A model generated the notes under the pieces. That model worked only from the letters and a program-made list of their open reading frames with translations. It did no database searches and was not told the DNA's origin. From assembly GCA_025362495.1 (NCBI GenBank), contig JANYGI010000063.1, forward strand, positions 1 through 64,000: a stretch of 64,000 nt of DNA. The letters run 5' to 3'. The DNA is from Byssovorax sp. GTDB taxonomy: Bacteria > Myxococcota_A > Polyangia > Polyangiales > Polyangiaceae. Each line of letters starts with the position of its first letter. Position 1 is the stretch's first letter. The position numbers and the translations under genes are program-made. Below, piece by piece: positions 18,401-25,712 of the stretch.

Positions 18401-19216
18401 GTCCGTCTCGCGCTCGTACCAGGTCAGGAAGTGATCGGCGACGCAGCGATCACGGGTGCGCCGCGTCTCCACGCACTCCGGCGAGCCGTACTTCGCGTTG
18501 CCGACGTCGTCGCATTCGGCGTCGGGGCCGGCGCAGGCGTCGGGATCGTCGAGGTTCGGCCGATCGAGCGTCCCGTCGAAATCGGTGTCGTGCTCGGGCA
18601 GGAATGTCGACCGGGTGATCGCGCCGTTCTGAGTCTCGTCGAGGGTGTCGAAGAGCAGGTTGCGCTCGGTGGCGCGCGTGTCGTTCGCCCAGTAGCGGTC
18701 GAGCTTCTTCAGCGTGTAGTCGAAGTTGCCGGCGCCGAGATCGAGCGGCACGGGGACGCCCGTCTTCAGGTTGACGAGGTACACCGCGTCGTCGGCGAAG
18801 TCGTAATCGTCGCCGAGATGTCGCTTCTTCACGTTGGCGAGATCGACCGCCGGGCCGCTGTAGCCCTTGTACGCGGGGTCGTCGCGGTCGACGTCGAAGG
18901 CCACCGAGATGGGCGCGAACGTCCCCCAGCCCTCCATTTCCGAGAACCGCTGGCGCGCCTGCTGCTCGATCACGGTCGGCGCGACGAGGCTCGCGTTGAT
19001 GCGAAGGCCGGTGCGGCTGGTCGGATCGGGCCACGTCGCGGTGTCGTTCGGCAGGGGAATTTCCGGGAGCGGGCGATGTCCGAGGTCGAAGCGCACGACC
19101 GCGCCAGATCCCGATGGCGTACGGCGCAGCCCCGACGGCGCGCGATCCATGGCGCACGACGCGGCGAGGGAAACCACCGAGGCGAAGGCGAAGGCTCTGC
19201 GAAGCAAGCGGTACAT
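15422..19216 (-). CDS. large lipase-like alpha/beta-hydrolase lipoprotein
   Basis: 1264 residues. Signal peptide with lipobox LAASC (Cys21). The sequence PLPEIPLPNDTATWPDPTSR near the N-terminus resembles the N-domain of secreted bacterial lipases. A hydrolase core follows, with DIYGHGYTGNFSELL and the nucleophile elbow GTWGESLGGILSG (G-x-S-x-G). Several short acidic Asp/Asn/Gly loops (HDTDFDGTLDRP, LNSDGHADSGGDF, CDMNGDGKAEIAGDFDFDG) look like calcium-binding dockerin or thrombospondin-3-type loops. The C-terminal third is Cys-rich (CFPGDCTDKTESD) and ends HQCLQDAATCDYLKSP. It probably acts on lipids or esters outside the cell. Divergent from the glycosyltransferase gene. Confidence 0.8.
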   Translation of the reverse strand: MYRLLRRAFAFASVVSLAASCAMDRAPSGLRRTPSGSGAVVRFDLGHRPLPEIPLPNDTATWPDPTSRTGLRINASLVAPTVIEQQARQRFSEMEGWGTFAPISVAFDVDRDDPAYKGYSGPAVDLANVKKRHLGDDYDFADDAVYLVNLKTGVPVPLDLGAGNFDYTLKKLDRYWANDTRATERNLLFDTLDETQNGAITRSTFLPEHDTDFDGTLDRPNLDDPDACAGPDAECDDVGNAKYGSPECVETRRTRDRCVADHFLTWYERETDTLLLRPIITLDEMTRYAVVITDRLVDGKGNPVKSPFDFVYHASMEGTAERVKEIFNDARVKGYYGDLAATGLDHVAFTWSFTTQPTVDDMVRLRDGLYGQGVFGRWGKQYPPRFEVDRAVGLTPGLDKGAKDEPGWATSADGTKYECGKKVANGLYVIKYDDIRPQMHDLLVQGFGLPEGPGSELLLKSFDSIDHMVVGTFKSPFLLEGGPKSTDPNAAFHLNFLTGQGDETDDTVQFWLVVPKETAKFKQPFNVDIYGHGYTGNFSELLLYAGNMAEHGLATIGINAMGHGLGFDNPVVALGAQGLLRGACVAPFYDAITQTRARDLNSDGHADSGGDFWSSYLFHTRDGVRQSVLDHLQLVKILRAFGTPEGQMLCRNAATGWAENATAPCDMNGDGKAEIAGDFDFDGKPDVGGQDATFGTWGESLGGILSGIHGAIDAHVTAAVPGSGGGGLTDIGVRSFQGGVVEAVLLRMWGPLLVTVPASERPGCDSSSSDGDHCTLCAPGQISMRWVMPDLNGTGELEINCFSPAELAGTTVFASNLSNGEIKCASLGVDARMRVGLPASIGDRIELNFFTGKDQVESYGSCRPALTNGDTPSLVVNAWGPGRFGNGTPNDVESETCDSATCSRFQGHFHGQGTVLTAPAEGFGLIRQTPEARRFLQLAQAALDPGDPVSFAPFYSLKSMTDPFGQTIAPHALLTLNTIGDMNVPINAGIAFARASGALPFLRPDQLDRYPEYADYTTPSALFQALGGKTPNQVLIENHVVEGIAPLARHPAGVECPASANAKDLAATFPTAAGPAKACFPGDCTDKTESDPATRVCYYDTHCTFVPGGTGPGRCVPNPLGQTTCDEALFDVDDLDEGTAKYFEQNAPVPLRLARYTQRAGTSADGVDAAWAPRLQGAPTTADGGWKSQPGRPLTALLDAYIVPQGVHTFVNGEPCQGWDSGTYLTSLTARFFMSNGSDLYYLSHPTSHQCLQDAATCDYLKSP

Positions 19217-19346
19217 CGAAGCGCTCCTGGAGTTTCGAGGAGATTAAACCAAGTCAAGCTTTCTGCGCAGCGCGACACATGAGTGCAACGAATTACAAGT
19301 GCGTGACAACTCGGGAGATGCCGGATGTTACCCCATAGCCAACCTG

Positions 19347-20945
19347 ATGCTGCAAACCGCCCTGTGCGTTCTCTACTTCGGCGTCCTGCTCGGGCTGTCG
19401 TCGTACGGCCTCCACCGTTTGCACCTCGTGATCCTCTGCGCGCGACACCGCCGCGGGATCGCGAAAGCGCAGCTCGCCCCGGCGATCATCGAGAGCGAGC
19501 TCCCGAAGGTGACGATCCAGCTCCCGCTCTTCAACGAGTCGACCGTCGCGGCGCGCCTCCTCGATGCCGTCGCGAAGATGGATTACCCGAGCGATAAGCT
19601 TGAAATCCAGGTCCTCGACGACTCGACCGACGAGACCGCCGACCAGGTCCGCGCCCACGTCGAGCGCCTCCGCGCTCGCGGCCACGACTTCGTGTACATC
19701 CACCGCACCGACCGCACCGGCTACAAGGCCGGCGCTCTCGACGCCGGGCTCAAGGTCGCCAAGGGCGAGCTCATCGCCGTGTTCGACGCCGACTTCATCC
19801 CGCAGCCGGACTTCCTCCGCTCGATCGTCGCCCACTTCCAGGACGAGAAGGTCGGCATGGTGCAGACGCGCTGGGGCCACCTCAACCGCGACGTCTCGAT
19901 CTTGACCCAGGTCCAGGCGCTGATGCTCGACGGCCACCACCTCGTCGAGAACCGCGCGCGCTTCGGCGCCGGCTTCCTCTTCAACTTCTCCGGCACCGGC
20001 GGCATGTGGCGCGCGAAGGCCATCGACAGCGCCGGCGGCTGGCAGCACGACACGCTCACGGAAGACCTCGATCTCTCGTACCGCGCGCAGATGGTCGGCT
20101 GGAAGTTCATCTACCGCGAAGACGTCGTCTCGCCGTCGGAGCTCCCCGAAGACCTGTCGGCCCTCCGCGCGCAGCAGTTCCGCTGGGCCAAGGGCACCGT
20201 GCAGACGGCGCGCAAGCTCATGAAGACGGTGCTCACCTCGAAGCTCACGCTCTCGCAGCGGATCGAGGCCTTCTTCCACCTCACGCCGCACTTCGCGTAC
20301 CCGATGCTGGTGCTGCTGAGCGTGCTGCTCCTCCCGGCCCTCGTGCTCATGCCGGCGACGAACACGATGACGATGCTGATCATCGATCTGCCGCTCTGCA
20401 CGGCCACCACGGGCTCGCTCCTCGCGTTCTACATGCTCGCCGAGTCGGCCCAGGGCCGCCCGCGCCTCGGCGCTCTCAAGCGCTTGCCGATGCTGATCGC
20501 CCTCGGAACCGGCCTCGCGCCGCACCTCTCCAAGGCCGTCTTCTCGGGCATGGGCAACATGGCCGGTGAGTTCGTCCGCACCCCGAAGCAGGGCCTCAAG
20601 AAGGGCCGCTACAGCGCCACCGCCGATCTCCCGATCTCCGAGACGATCCTCGCGCTCATCTCGTTCTTCGCGGTCGTCGCTTCGGTGACCACGGGCCATT
20701 ACTTCGCGACGCCGTTCGCCATCCTGTTCACGATTGGCTACGGCTACGTCGCGGTGCTGGTGATGCTCGAGCAAGCCTCGCGCCGCCGCTACGCGCTCGC
20801 GGCCGACGAGACGCTCATCGACGTCCCCGCGCTCTCGGATCGCCCGATGGCCAGCGAGCCGCCGATGTCCGGCGAGCGCTGGGTCGGCGGCCAGGTGCAG
20901 GTCCAGTCCCAGGCCGACGACGCGATGTCTGCCGACGCTGCCTGA
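19347..20945 (+). CDS. family 2 glycosyltransferase, cellulose-synthase-like
   Basis: 532 residues from ATG 19347. One N-terminal membrane segment (LQTALCVLYFGVLLGLSSYG), a GT2 catalytic domain, then about four C-terminal membrane helices. All processive-GT2 motifs are present: DDSTDET, AVFDADFIPQ, TEDLDLSYRAQ (catalytic ED) and QQFRWAKG (Q-x-x-R-W). This is the CslA/BcsA-like branch making beta-linked polysaccharide across the inner membrane. An upstream in-frame GTG at 19299 would add 16 residues; neither start has a convincing Shine-Dalgarno. No PilZ domain or other exopolysaccharide genes are adjacent. Confidence 0.88.
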   Translation: MLQTALCVLYFGVLLGLSSYGLHRLHLVILCARHRRGIAKAQLAPAIIESELPKVTIQLPLFNESTVAARLLDAVAKMDYPSDKLEIQVLDDSTDETADQVRAHVERLRARGHDFVYIHRTDRTGYKAGALDAGLKVAKGELIAVFDADFIPQPDFLRSIVAHFQDEKVGMVQTRWGHLNRDVSILTQVQALMLDGHHLVENRARFGAGFLFNFSGTGGMWRAKAIDSAGGWQHDTLTEDLDLSYRAQMVGWKFIYREDVVSPSELPEDLSALRAQQFRWAKGTVQTARKLMKTVLTSKLTLSQRIEAFFHLTPHFAYPMLVLLSVLLLPALVLMPATNTMTMLIIDLPLCTATTGSLLAFYMLAESAQGRPRLGALKRLPMLIALGTGLAPHLSKAVFSGMGNMAGEFVRTPKQGLKKGRYSATADLPISETILALISFFAVVASVTTGHYFATPFAILFTIGYGYVAVLVMLEQASRRRYALAADETLIDVPALSDRPMASEPPMSGERWVGGQVQVQSQADDAMSADAA

Positions 20946-20972
20946 TTCCGGTCCGCGTCACCGCGATCGATC

Positions 20973-21006
20973 ACGGGGAAGGAGCCGGCCTGGGCTTCTT
21001 CCCCGT
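20973..21006 (+). terminator. hairpin terminator after the glycosyltransferase
   Basis: Nine-base arms acggggaag (20973-20981) and cttccccgt (20998-21006), extended inward by gagcc/gggct pairing around a short loop. It lies 28 bases after the stop and before the IHF gene. No U-run follows. Confidence 0.55.
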
Positions 21007-21073
21007 CGTGCAAGGAGGGGGTGGATCTTCGCCCTCCGACGTGGCTATCCTCTGGAAACTGCGGGGATAGCTC

Positions 21074-21385
21074 ATGACGAAAGCCGAGATCGTTCAGGCG
21101 GTGTACACGCGGCTCGGAGGCTTCTCGAAGAAGGAGTCCGCCGATCTCGTCGATCTCGTCTTCGAGACGATGAAGGAGACGCTGGGCCGCGGGGAGAAGA
21201 TCAAGATCTCCGGCTTCGGCAACTTCGTCCTCCGCGACAAGCGCAAGCGCCAGGGGCGCAACCCGCAGACGGGCGATCCGATAATCATCACGGAGCGGCG
21301 CGTGCTCAATTTCAAGGCCAGCCAGATCTTGAAGCACGTGCTCAACCCGCGCCCGAGCGACACCGCGACGGCGGCCGAGGAGTAG
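21074..21385 (+). CDS. ihfA: integration host factor alpha-type DNA-binding protein
   Basis: 103 residues of the HU/IHF fold. MTKAEIVQAVYTRLGGFSKK is the IHF-alpha-type N-terminus; the flanking arm has GFGNFVLRDKRKRQGRNPQTG with the intercalating Pro, and the end reads VLNFKASQILKHVLN. It bends DNA in replication, recombination and transcription as a dimer, normally with IhfB. Followed after five bases by a MerR-family gene, an arrangement also common next to ihfA in proteobacteria. Confidence 0.92.
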   Translation: MTKAEIVQAVYTRLGGFSKKESADLVDLVFETMKETLGRGEKIKISGFGNFVLRDKRKRQGRNPQTGDPIIITERRVLNFKASQILKHVLNPRPSDTATAAEE

Positions 21386-21390
21386 CCTGA

Positions 21391-21759
21391 GTGTCGGTGC
21401 GCCGTGAGCTTCCCGCGAAGCTCTATTACCGGATTGGCGAGGTCGCTGGCCTCGTGGGCGTCGAGCCTCACGTGCTCCGTTACTGGGAGACGGAGTTTCG
21501 CTCCGTGCGCCCGCAGAAGTCCGCGAAGGGGCAGCGCATCTACTCGCGCCGCGACGTCGAGACGCTGCTCAAGGTCAAGGAGCTGCTCTACGCCCACCGC
21601 TTCACCATCGCCGGCGCCCGCCGCAAGCTGCGCGAGGGCGGCGTCGAGCCGGTGGCTCCCGAGGCCGTCAGCAGCGAAGAAACCACCCGCATGCGCGAGG
21701 CCCTGGTCGCGCTTCGCACCGAGATCGTCGCCTTGATCGAGGAGTTCGATCACGGCTGA
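21391..21759 (+). CDS. MerR family transcriptional regulator
   Basis: 122 residues starting at GTG with GGAG upstream. The helix-turn-helix and wing are clear: YYRIGEVAGLVGVEPHVLRYWETEF, then GQRIYSRRDVETLLKVKELLY. The C-terminal part is a short helix without Cys, so no metal site is visible; it may be a dimerisation helix only. It follows ihfA by five bases and is probably co-transcribed with it. Confidence 0.9.
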   Translation: MSVRRELPAKLYYRIGEVAGLVGVEPHVLRYWETEFRSVRPQKSAKGQRIYSRRDVETLLKVKELLYAHRFTIAGARRKLREGGVEPVAPEAVSSEETTRMREALVALRTEIVALIEEFDHG

Positions 21760-21844
21760 GCCGCCGGTCTCCTGGCCGCTCGGGGGCGATCTCGCGCTGC
21801 GCTTCGACGCGCCCGTCAACGCGGGTCCCCTCGCGGACACGGCG

Positions 21845-22411
21845 TTGCCCACCGTTGACGTACCGCCGATCGCGGGTGCTTCGATCGCGCTTCGTCGCGG
21901 GATCGCCGCCGACGGGGGCGTCGCGATCGTCGCGGTGTGCGCGCGCGCCCCGTCCGATCGCTGGGCTCCGGGCGTCGAAGAGCTCGTCCTCGGTCGGGCG
22001 ACGGGCATCGCGCGCGGCGCCTTGCAGGGCGAGATTGATCGCTTCGACGCCGCGGCGATCACGGTCGCCGGGCCGCGCTTCGAGCAGCCATTCGAGGGAG
22101 CCATGCATCGCGGCGCGGTGCCGCTCGTCTTCCGCGGCCGTCACCTGCTCGGCTTCACCACCGGATCGCGCGAGGCCGTGCTGTGCAGCGTGATCTGCTC
22201 CGAGCCGCCGGCCTCGGCGCCTGGCTGCGCGCCGGTGATCAGCAGCCTCGAAGTGACAGGATCGTGGACGAGCGCGCCGCCGCCGAGCCTGCTCGTCCGC
22301 GCGATCCTCGGCACGGCCGAGCAGCCCGCGATGGCCCTCGGGATCGCCTCCGCGCTCGGCCTCGCCGTGGTGATCGCGATCTTCGCGAGGCGCCCCCGAC
22401 CGCGCCGATAG
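21845..22411 (+). CDS. tail-anchored protein of unknown function, start unclear
   Basis: The first usual start codon is TTG 21845 (188 residues), but the same frame is open and keeps strong third-base GC back to the merR stop at 21759, encoding EPPVSWPLGGDLALRFDAP. No ATG or GTG exists there, so the true start may be a rare codon (CTG, ATC) or the protein may be translationally coupled. The C-terminus has one transmembrane helix (AMALGIASALGLAVVIAIFA) and a basic tail. Two cysteines lie in VLCSVICSEPP. No family recognised. Converges with ssb, 23 bases between stops. Confidence 0.6.
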   Translation: MPTVDVPPIAGASIALRRGIAADGGVAIVAVCARAPSDRWAPGVEELVLGRATGIARGALQGEIDRFDAAAITVAGPRFEQPFEGAMHRGAVPLVFRGRHLLGFTTGSREAVLCSVICSEPPASAPGCAPVISSLEVTGSWTSAPPPSLLVRAILGTAEQPAMALGIASALGLAVVIAIFARRPRPRR

Positions 22412-22434
22412 ACGCGATCCAAAGGCGATTTCGA

Positions 22435-23274
22435 TCAGAACGGGATGTCGTCGTCGTTGCCGAACCCACCGCCGGCGTCGTAGTCCTCGGCCGGCGCAGG
22501 CGGAGCTTCCTGTTGCGGTGCAGGACGCCCACCACCACCACGCGGCGCGTACCCGCCACCGCCGCCCCCACCACCGCTGGCGATGGTCCGCGCGCCGCCG
22601 CCGGTGCGCCGCGCGAGCTCCGCGTCGATGGCCGCGAGCTGGCCGCGCGCCTTGTCGTGGAAGCGCTCCTTCGAGCTGTCGGCGAGGTCGCGCTCGAGCG
22701 TGCCGCGGAGCCACGAGAGATCGCCGACCTCGCTGATGCGCTTGCCCTTGTCGCGACCGAACGCGACCTCGAAGTCGCCCGCGCTCGTCACGTTGCCACC
22801 ACCACCACCACCGCGCGGCGCCGCGTAGCCACCGCCGCCGCTCGCCTCGCGAGGCGCGTAGTCGCCGCCGCCGCCGCCGCCGCCCTCGTGCTCGGGCTCG
22901 TAGCCACCACCGCCGCCCTCGGCCTCGGCCCCGCCGCTTTTGCGCCCGCCGGTGAGCAGGATGTTGTTGGCGACGATCTCGGTCTTGTAGACCTTCTGGC
23001 CTTCCTTGTTGTCGTAGCTCGACGTGCGCAGCGAGCCCTCGATGAAGCACGACGAGCCCTTCGTCAGGATCTTCGCCAGCGCCTCGCCGCGCTTGCCCCA
23101 CACGACGACGTTGTGCCAGTCGGTGCGCTCGCGGCGGACCTTGTCCTTGTCGAGGTACGACTCCGTCGTGGCGAGGCGCATGTTGAGCACGGCCTGGCCC
23201 CCCTGGGTGAACCGGAGCTCGGGATCGGCCCCGAGATTTCCGAGCAGCATCACGCGATTCAACCCGTCGGCCAT
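22435..23274 (-). CDS. ssb: single-stranded DNA-binding protein with an extra ExoX-C-like domain
   Basis: 279 residues, far longer than the ~170 usual for SSB. Residues 1-112 are the OB fold (LNRVMLLGNLGADPELRFT, TDWHNVVVWGK, FIEGSLRTSSYDNKEGQ). Residues 113-163 are Gly-rich. Residues about 167-222 form a separate folded segment, DFEVAFGRDKGKRISEVGD then SWLRGTLERDLADSSKERF, which resembles the C-terminal domain of ExoX-type nucleases (FGK-x-KG-x-x-I-x-E-V). A second Gly/Pro-rich linker leads to the canonical acidic tip NDDDIPF, the docking site for SSB partners. Essential for replication and repair. No replication gene is adjacent. Confidence 0.93.
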   Translation of the reverse strand: MADGLNRVMLLGNLGADPELRFTQGGQAVLNMRLATTESYLDKDKVRRERTDWHNVVVWGKRGEALAKILTKGSSCFIEGSLRTSSYDNKEGQKVYKTEIVANNILLTGGRKSGGAEAEGGGGGYEPEHEGGGGGGGDYAPREASGGGGYAAPRGGGGGGNVTSAGDFEVAFGRDKGKRISEVGDLSWLRGTLERDLADSSKERFHDKARGQLAAIDAELARRTGGGARTIASGGGGGGGGYAPRGGGGRPAPQQEAPPAPAEDYDAGGGFGNDDDIPF

Positions 23275-24154
23275 GACTCTTTCTCCAGCGAAAATCCGAG
23301 CAGCAACGAGCCGCTTATTCCCCCGTCACGGCGCACGCGTCAAGGCTCGCGGGCGGCCCGGCGCGCCCGCCCGCGAGGGGTCCCGAGGCGTCACTTGGGC
23401 CTGCTAGATGGCCGATCTGGCGTCTCGCCGCGGCCATCCTGGAAAAAGAGGTCGGACATTGATGCCCACCCCCGGTCCGTGCTCGGCGCGAGGCGCCTCC
23501 GCGAGGCCCGCCCCGCCCCGATTCCCGATCGCGCCGACGAAGGGCGGCTCTCGAAGAGCGGTCGTGAGGCGCGCCCTCGATTGAAGGCTGCTGTCGCCCT
23601 GCTCCTCGAGGTGTCCAGGTGGCCAGTCGGTCGCGGGGCCGACGGCTCTCCGACGAGGACAATCGAGCGGCGGCTCGTCGTCGCTTCAGTTTTGCCTTCG
23701 AGCGTCGCTGATCGGTGAAGGGCGTTGAAGACGCGAGCTCATCAGGGCTCGACTCCTCGCGACGCCGCGCGAAATCCCGGGCTGCGCTCCGCGGTCTTCG
23801 CCTGCCATCGAGGACCAGGGTAGGTGAACGAGGACAGGTGTGAGCCTTTTTTCCCACGTGCCGAGTCGCGTCGACGATGGCCCTGCCGGCCCCGCGTTCA
23901 CGCTATTTTCGCCCGCGACCGAGTCGGCCCCTTCGCTGCGTCGATTGGCGATCGCCCTCACGACGACTATCGCGAAGACTTTTCGTGCGGCAGGATTTCG
24001 TCGCCAATTTGCCGCGATCGAGGGGCGATCACGCGCGATGGCCCTCGAAACTGGGCTGGCGCGGCTTCTCTGTTCATTGCTAAGTTGCCTGGTTGGCGAG
24101 GGTCGGCACCCCGGATGAACGCGCTGAGCTCACTCTCATGGAACTGGTGACTTG
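23275..24154. other. 880-bp stretch with no supportable gene
   Basis: Lies between the divergent ssb and the substrate-binding lipoprotein gene. Open frames here have poor third-base GC, Arg/Ser-rich products and no recognisable motifs. The only clear structure is a hairpin at 23346-23377 (11-bp arms ctcgcgggcgg/ccgcccgcgag, 10-nt loop), 72 bases upstream of the ssb start. The stretch is less GC-biased than its neighbours and could be decayed coding DNA or a long double promoter region. Confidence 0.6.
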
Positions 24155-25678
24155 ATGGCCGATCGATTCCTGTACTTCCTGCTCGCGGCGTCGCTCCCCT
24201 TGATCGCGAGCTGCTCGAGCACGTTCACCGCGAAGACGTGCGCGGTCGACGCCGACTGCGGCGACGGGCTGGTGTGCGGCCTGCAAGACGCACAGTCGGT
24301 GTGCCTCTCGCCCGCCGATGCGCCGCTTCATATCGGGATGAGCGCCCCGGTCTCGGGGCCGAGCCAGGCGCTCGGCACGGATATGAAGCTCGGGATCTCG
24401 CTGGCGTTCGACGAACAGAACGCGGCGGGCGGCGTCCGCGGGCGCAAGCTCGTGCTCGACTTCCGCGACGACGCCTACCAGCCCGCGCTCGCCGAGCAGA
24501 ACACGCGCGATCTGCTCGAAGTGAAGGCGATCCAGGGCAAGGTGAAGTGCCCGACCACGACGACGCCCGCGGTCGCCGGGCAGATGCCCGTCTCGACGAC
24601 GCCGCTCGAGCGCGGGCCCGACGCCGTCCTCGCGCTGATCGGCAACGTCGGCACGCCGACGATGGTCCGCAGCGCGCCGATCGCGCTGGAGACCGGCACG
24701 CTGTTCTTCGGCGCGTTCACCGGCGCCGCGAAGATCCTCCGCGACGATCTCGCGGGGCCTTGCCACAAGTACGTGTTCAACGTGCGCGCGAGCTACGCCG
24801 AGGAGGCCCGCGCCACGCTGGAGTTCTTCTTCAAGTCGAACGTGCCCGACGTCGCCCACGTGCTGAGCTTCGATCAGAACGACTCGTTCGGGCAGGCCGG
24901 CTACGACGGGCTCGTCGCCGCAGCGAAGGACATCAAGGGCGATTTCAAGCCCGCGCCCGCCGATCCGGCGAACCCGATCACCCGCTTTCGGTACACGCGC
25001 GACGACGCGACGAGCGTGCCGGCGCAGGTCACCGCGGCCTCGGCCTACCTCGCCAAGCTGCTCGCGGCGGACAGCGAAAATCACACCGTCGGCATCATGA
25101 TGACCGACACCTACGGCCCCGCGACGTCGTTCATCACCCTGCTCCGCCAGTGGCAGTACGCCGCCGACGCCGAGCAGACGATGCTGAAGAAGGCGACGCG
25201 GTTGACGCTGATCTTCAGCAACGTCTCGTTCGTCGGCCCCAACACCCTGGCGTCGCGGCTGAAGGACGCGGGGACGGTCGTCGGGCCCAAGGGCGCCGTG
25301 CCCTACACCGACGGCGTGCTCGTCTCGCAGGTCGTGCCCAACTACGAGAGCGACAGCAGCGACGTGGTGAAGCAGTACGGCAAGCTGATCCAGGCGGCCG
25401 CGGGGACGCCGAGCTTCACCTCGCTCGAAGGCTACATTTCAGGGCGGATCTTCGTCGCCGGCATGCTCGCCCACCAGGGCGCGTTCACGCCGGAGTCGCT
25501 GGTGTCGACCTTCGAGAACCTGCCCAACCTCAGCCTCGGCGTCGGGGCGTCGTCGGGCTTCACGGCGGCCAATCACAACTACTCAAAGTCGGTCTGGGGC
25601 ACGACGATCGACGGCACCGCGGCCTTCAAGAACCGCTATTTCTGGAGCGAGGGGACCCCGCTCCAGCTCTTCGAGTGA
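24155..25678 (+). CDS. periplasmic-binding-protein-like lipoprotein (LivJ/ANF-receptor type)
   Basis: 507 residues. Signal peptide with lipobox LIASC (Cys20), a short Cys motif (CAVDADCGDGLVC) and then a type I periplasmic binding fold: LHIGMSAPVSGPSQALGTD, GISLAFDEQNAAGGVRG, DFRDDAYQPALA, ALIGNVGTPTMVRSAPIA, FNVRASYAEEARA. This is the Leu/Ile/Val-binding protein or ANF-receptor family. No ABC permease or ATPase lies nearby; the next gene, 34 bases on, is a transmembrane kinase, so a sensory role is possible but unproven. ATG 24155 follows an in-frame TTG by one codon. Confidence 0.88.
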   Translation: MADRFLYFLLAASLPLIASCSSTFTAKTCAVDADCGDGLVCGLQDAQSVCLSPADAPLHIGMSAPVSGPSQALGTDMKLGISLAFDEQNAAGGVRGRKLVLDFRDDAYQPALAEQNTRDLLEVKAIQGKVKCPTTTTPAVAGQMPVSTTPLERGPDAVLALIGNVGTPTMVRSAPIALETGTLFFGAFTGAAKILRDDLAGPCHKYVFNVRASYAEEARATLEFFFKSNVPDVAHVLSFDQNDSFGQAGYDGLVAAAKDIKGDFKPAPADPANPITRFRYTRDDATSVPAQVTAASAYLAKLLAADSENHTVGIMMTDTYGPATSFITLLRQWQYAADAEQTMLKKATRLTLIFSNVSFVGPNTLASRLKDAGTVVGPKGAVPYTDGVLVSQVVPNYESDSSDVVKQYGKLIQAAAGTPSFTSLEGYISGRIFVAGMLAHQGAFTPESLVSTFENLPNLSLGVGASSGFTAANHNYSKSVWGTTIDGTAAFKNRYFWSEGTPLQLFE

Positions 25679-25712
25679 CGCGTTTCATCCAGCCAGGAAG
25701 CGAGAAGTTGCG

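Noticed and set aside
22790-22900. Tandem acc/gcc triplet runs as a microsatellite or CRISPR-like repeat
   Set aside because: They encode the Gly-rich SSB linkers on the minus strand and have no unique spacers.
23315-23857. 180-codon minus-strand frame in the gene-free region
   Set aside because: Arg/Ser-rich product, weak third-base GC and no motif or ribosome-binding site.
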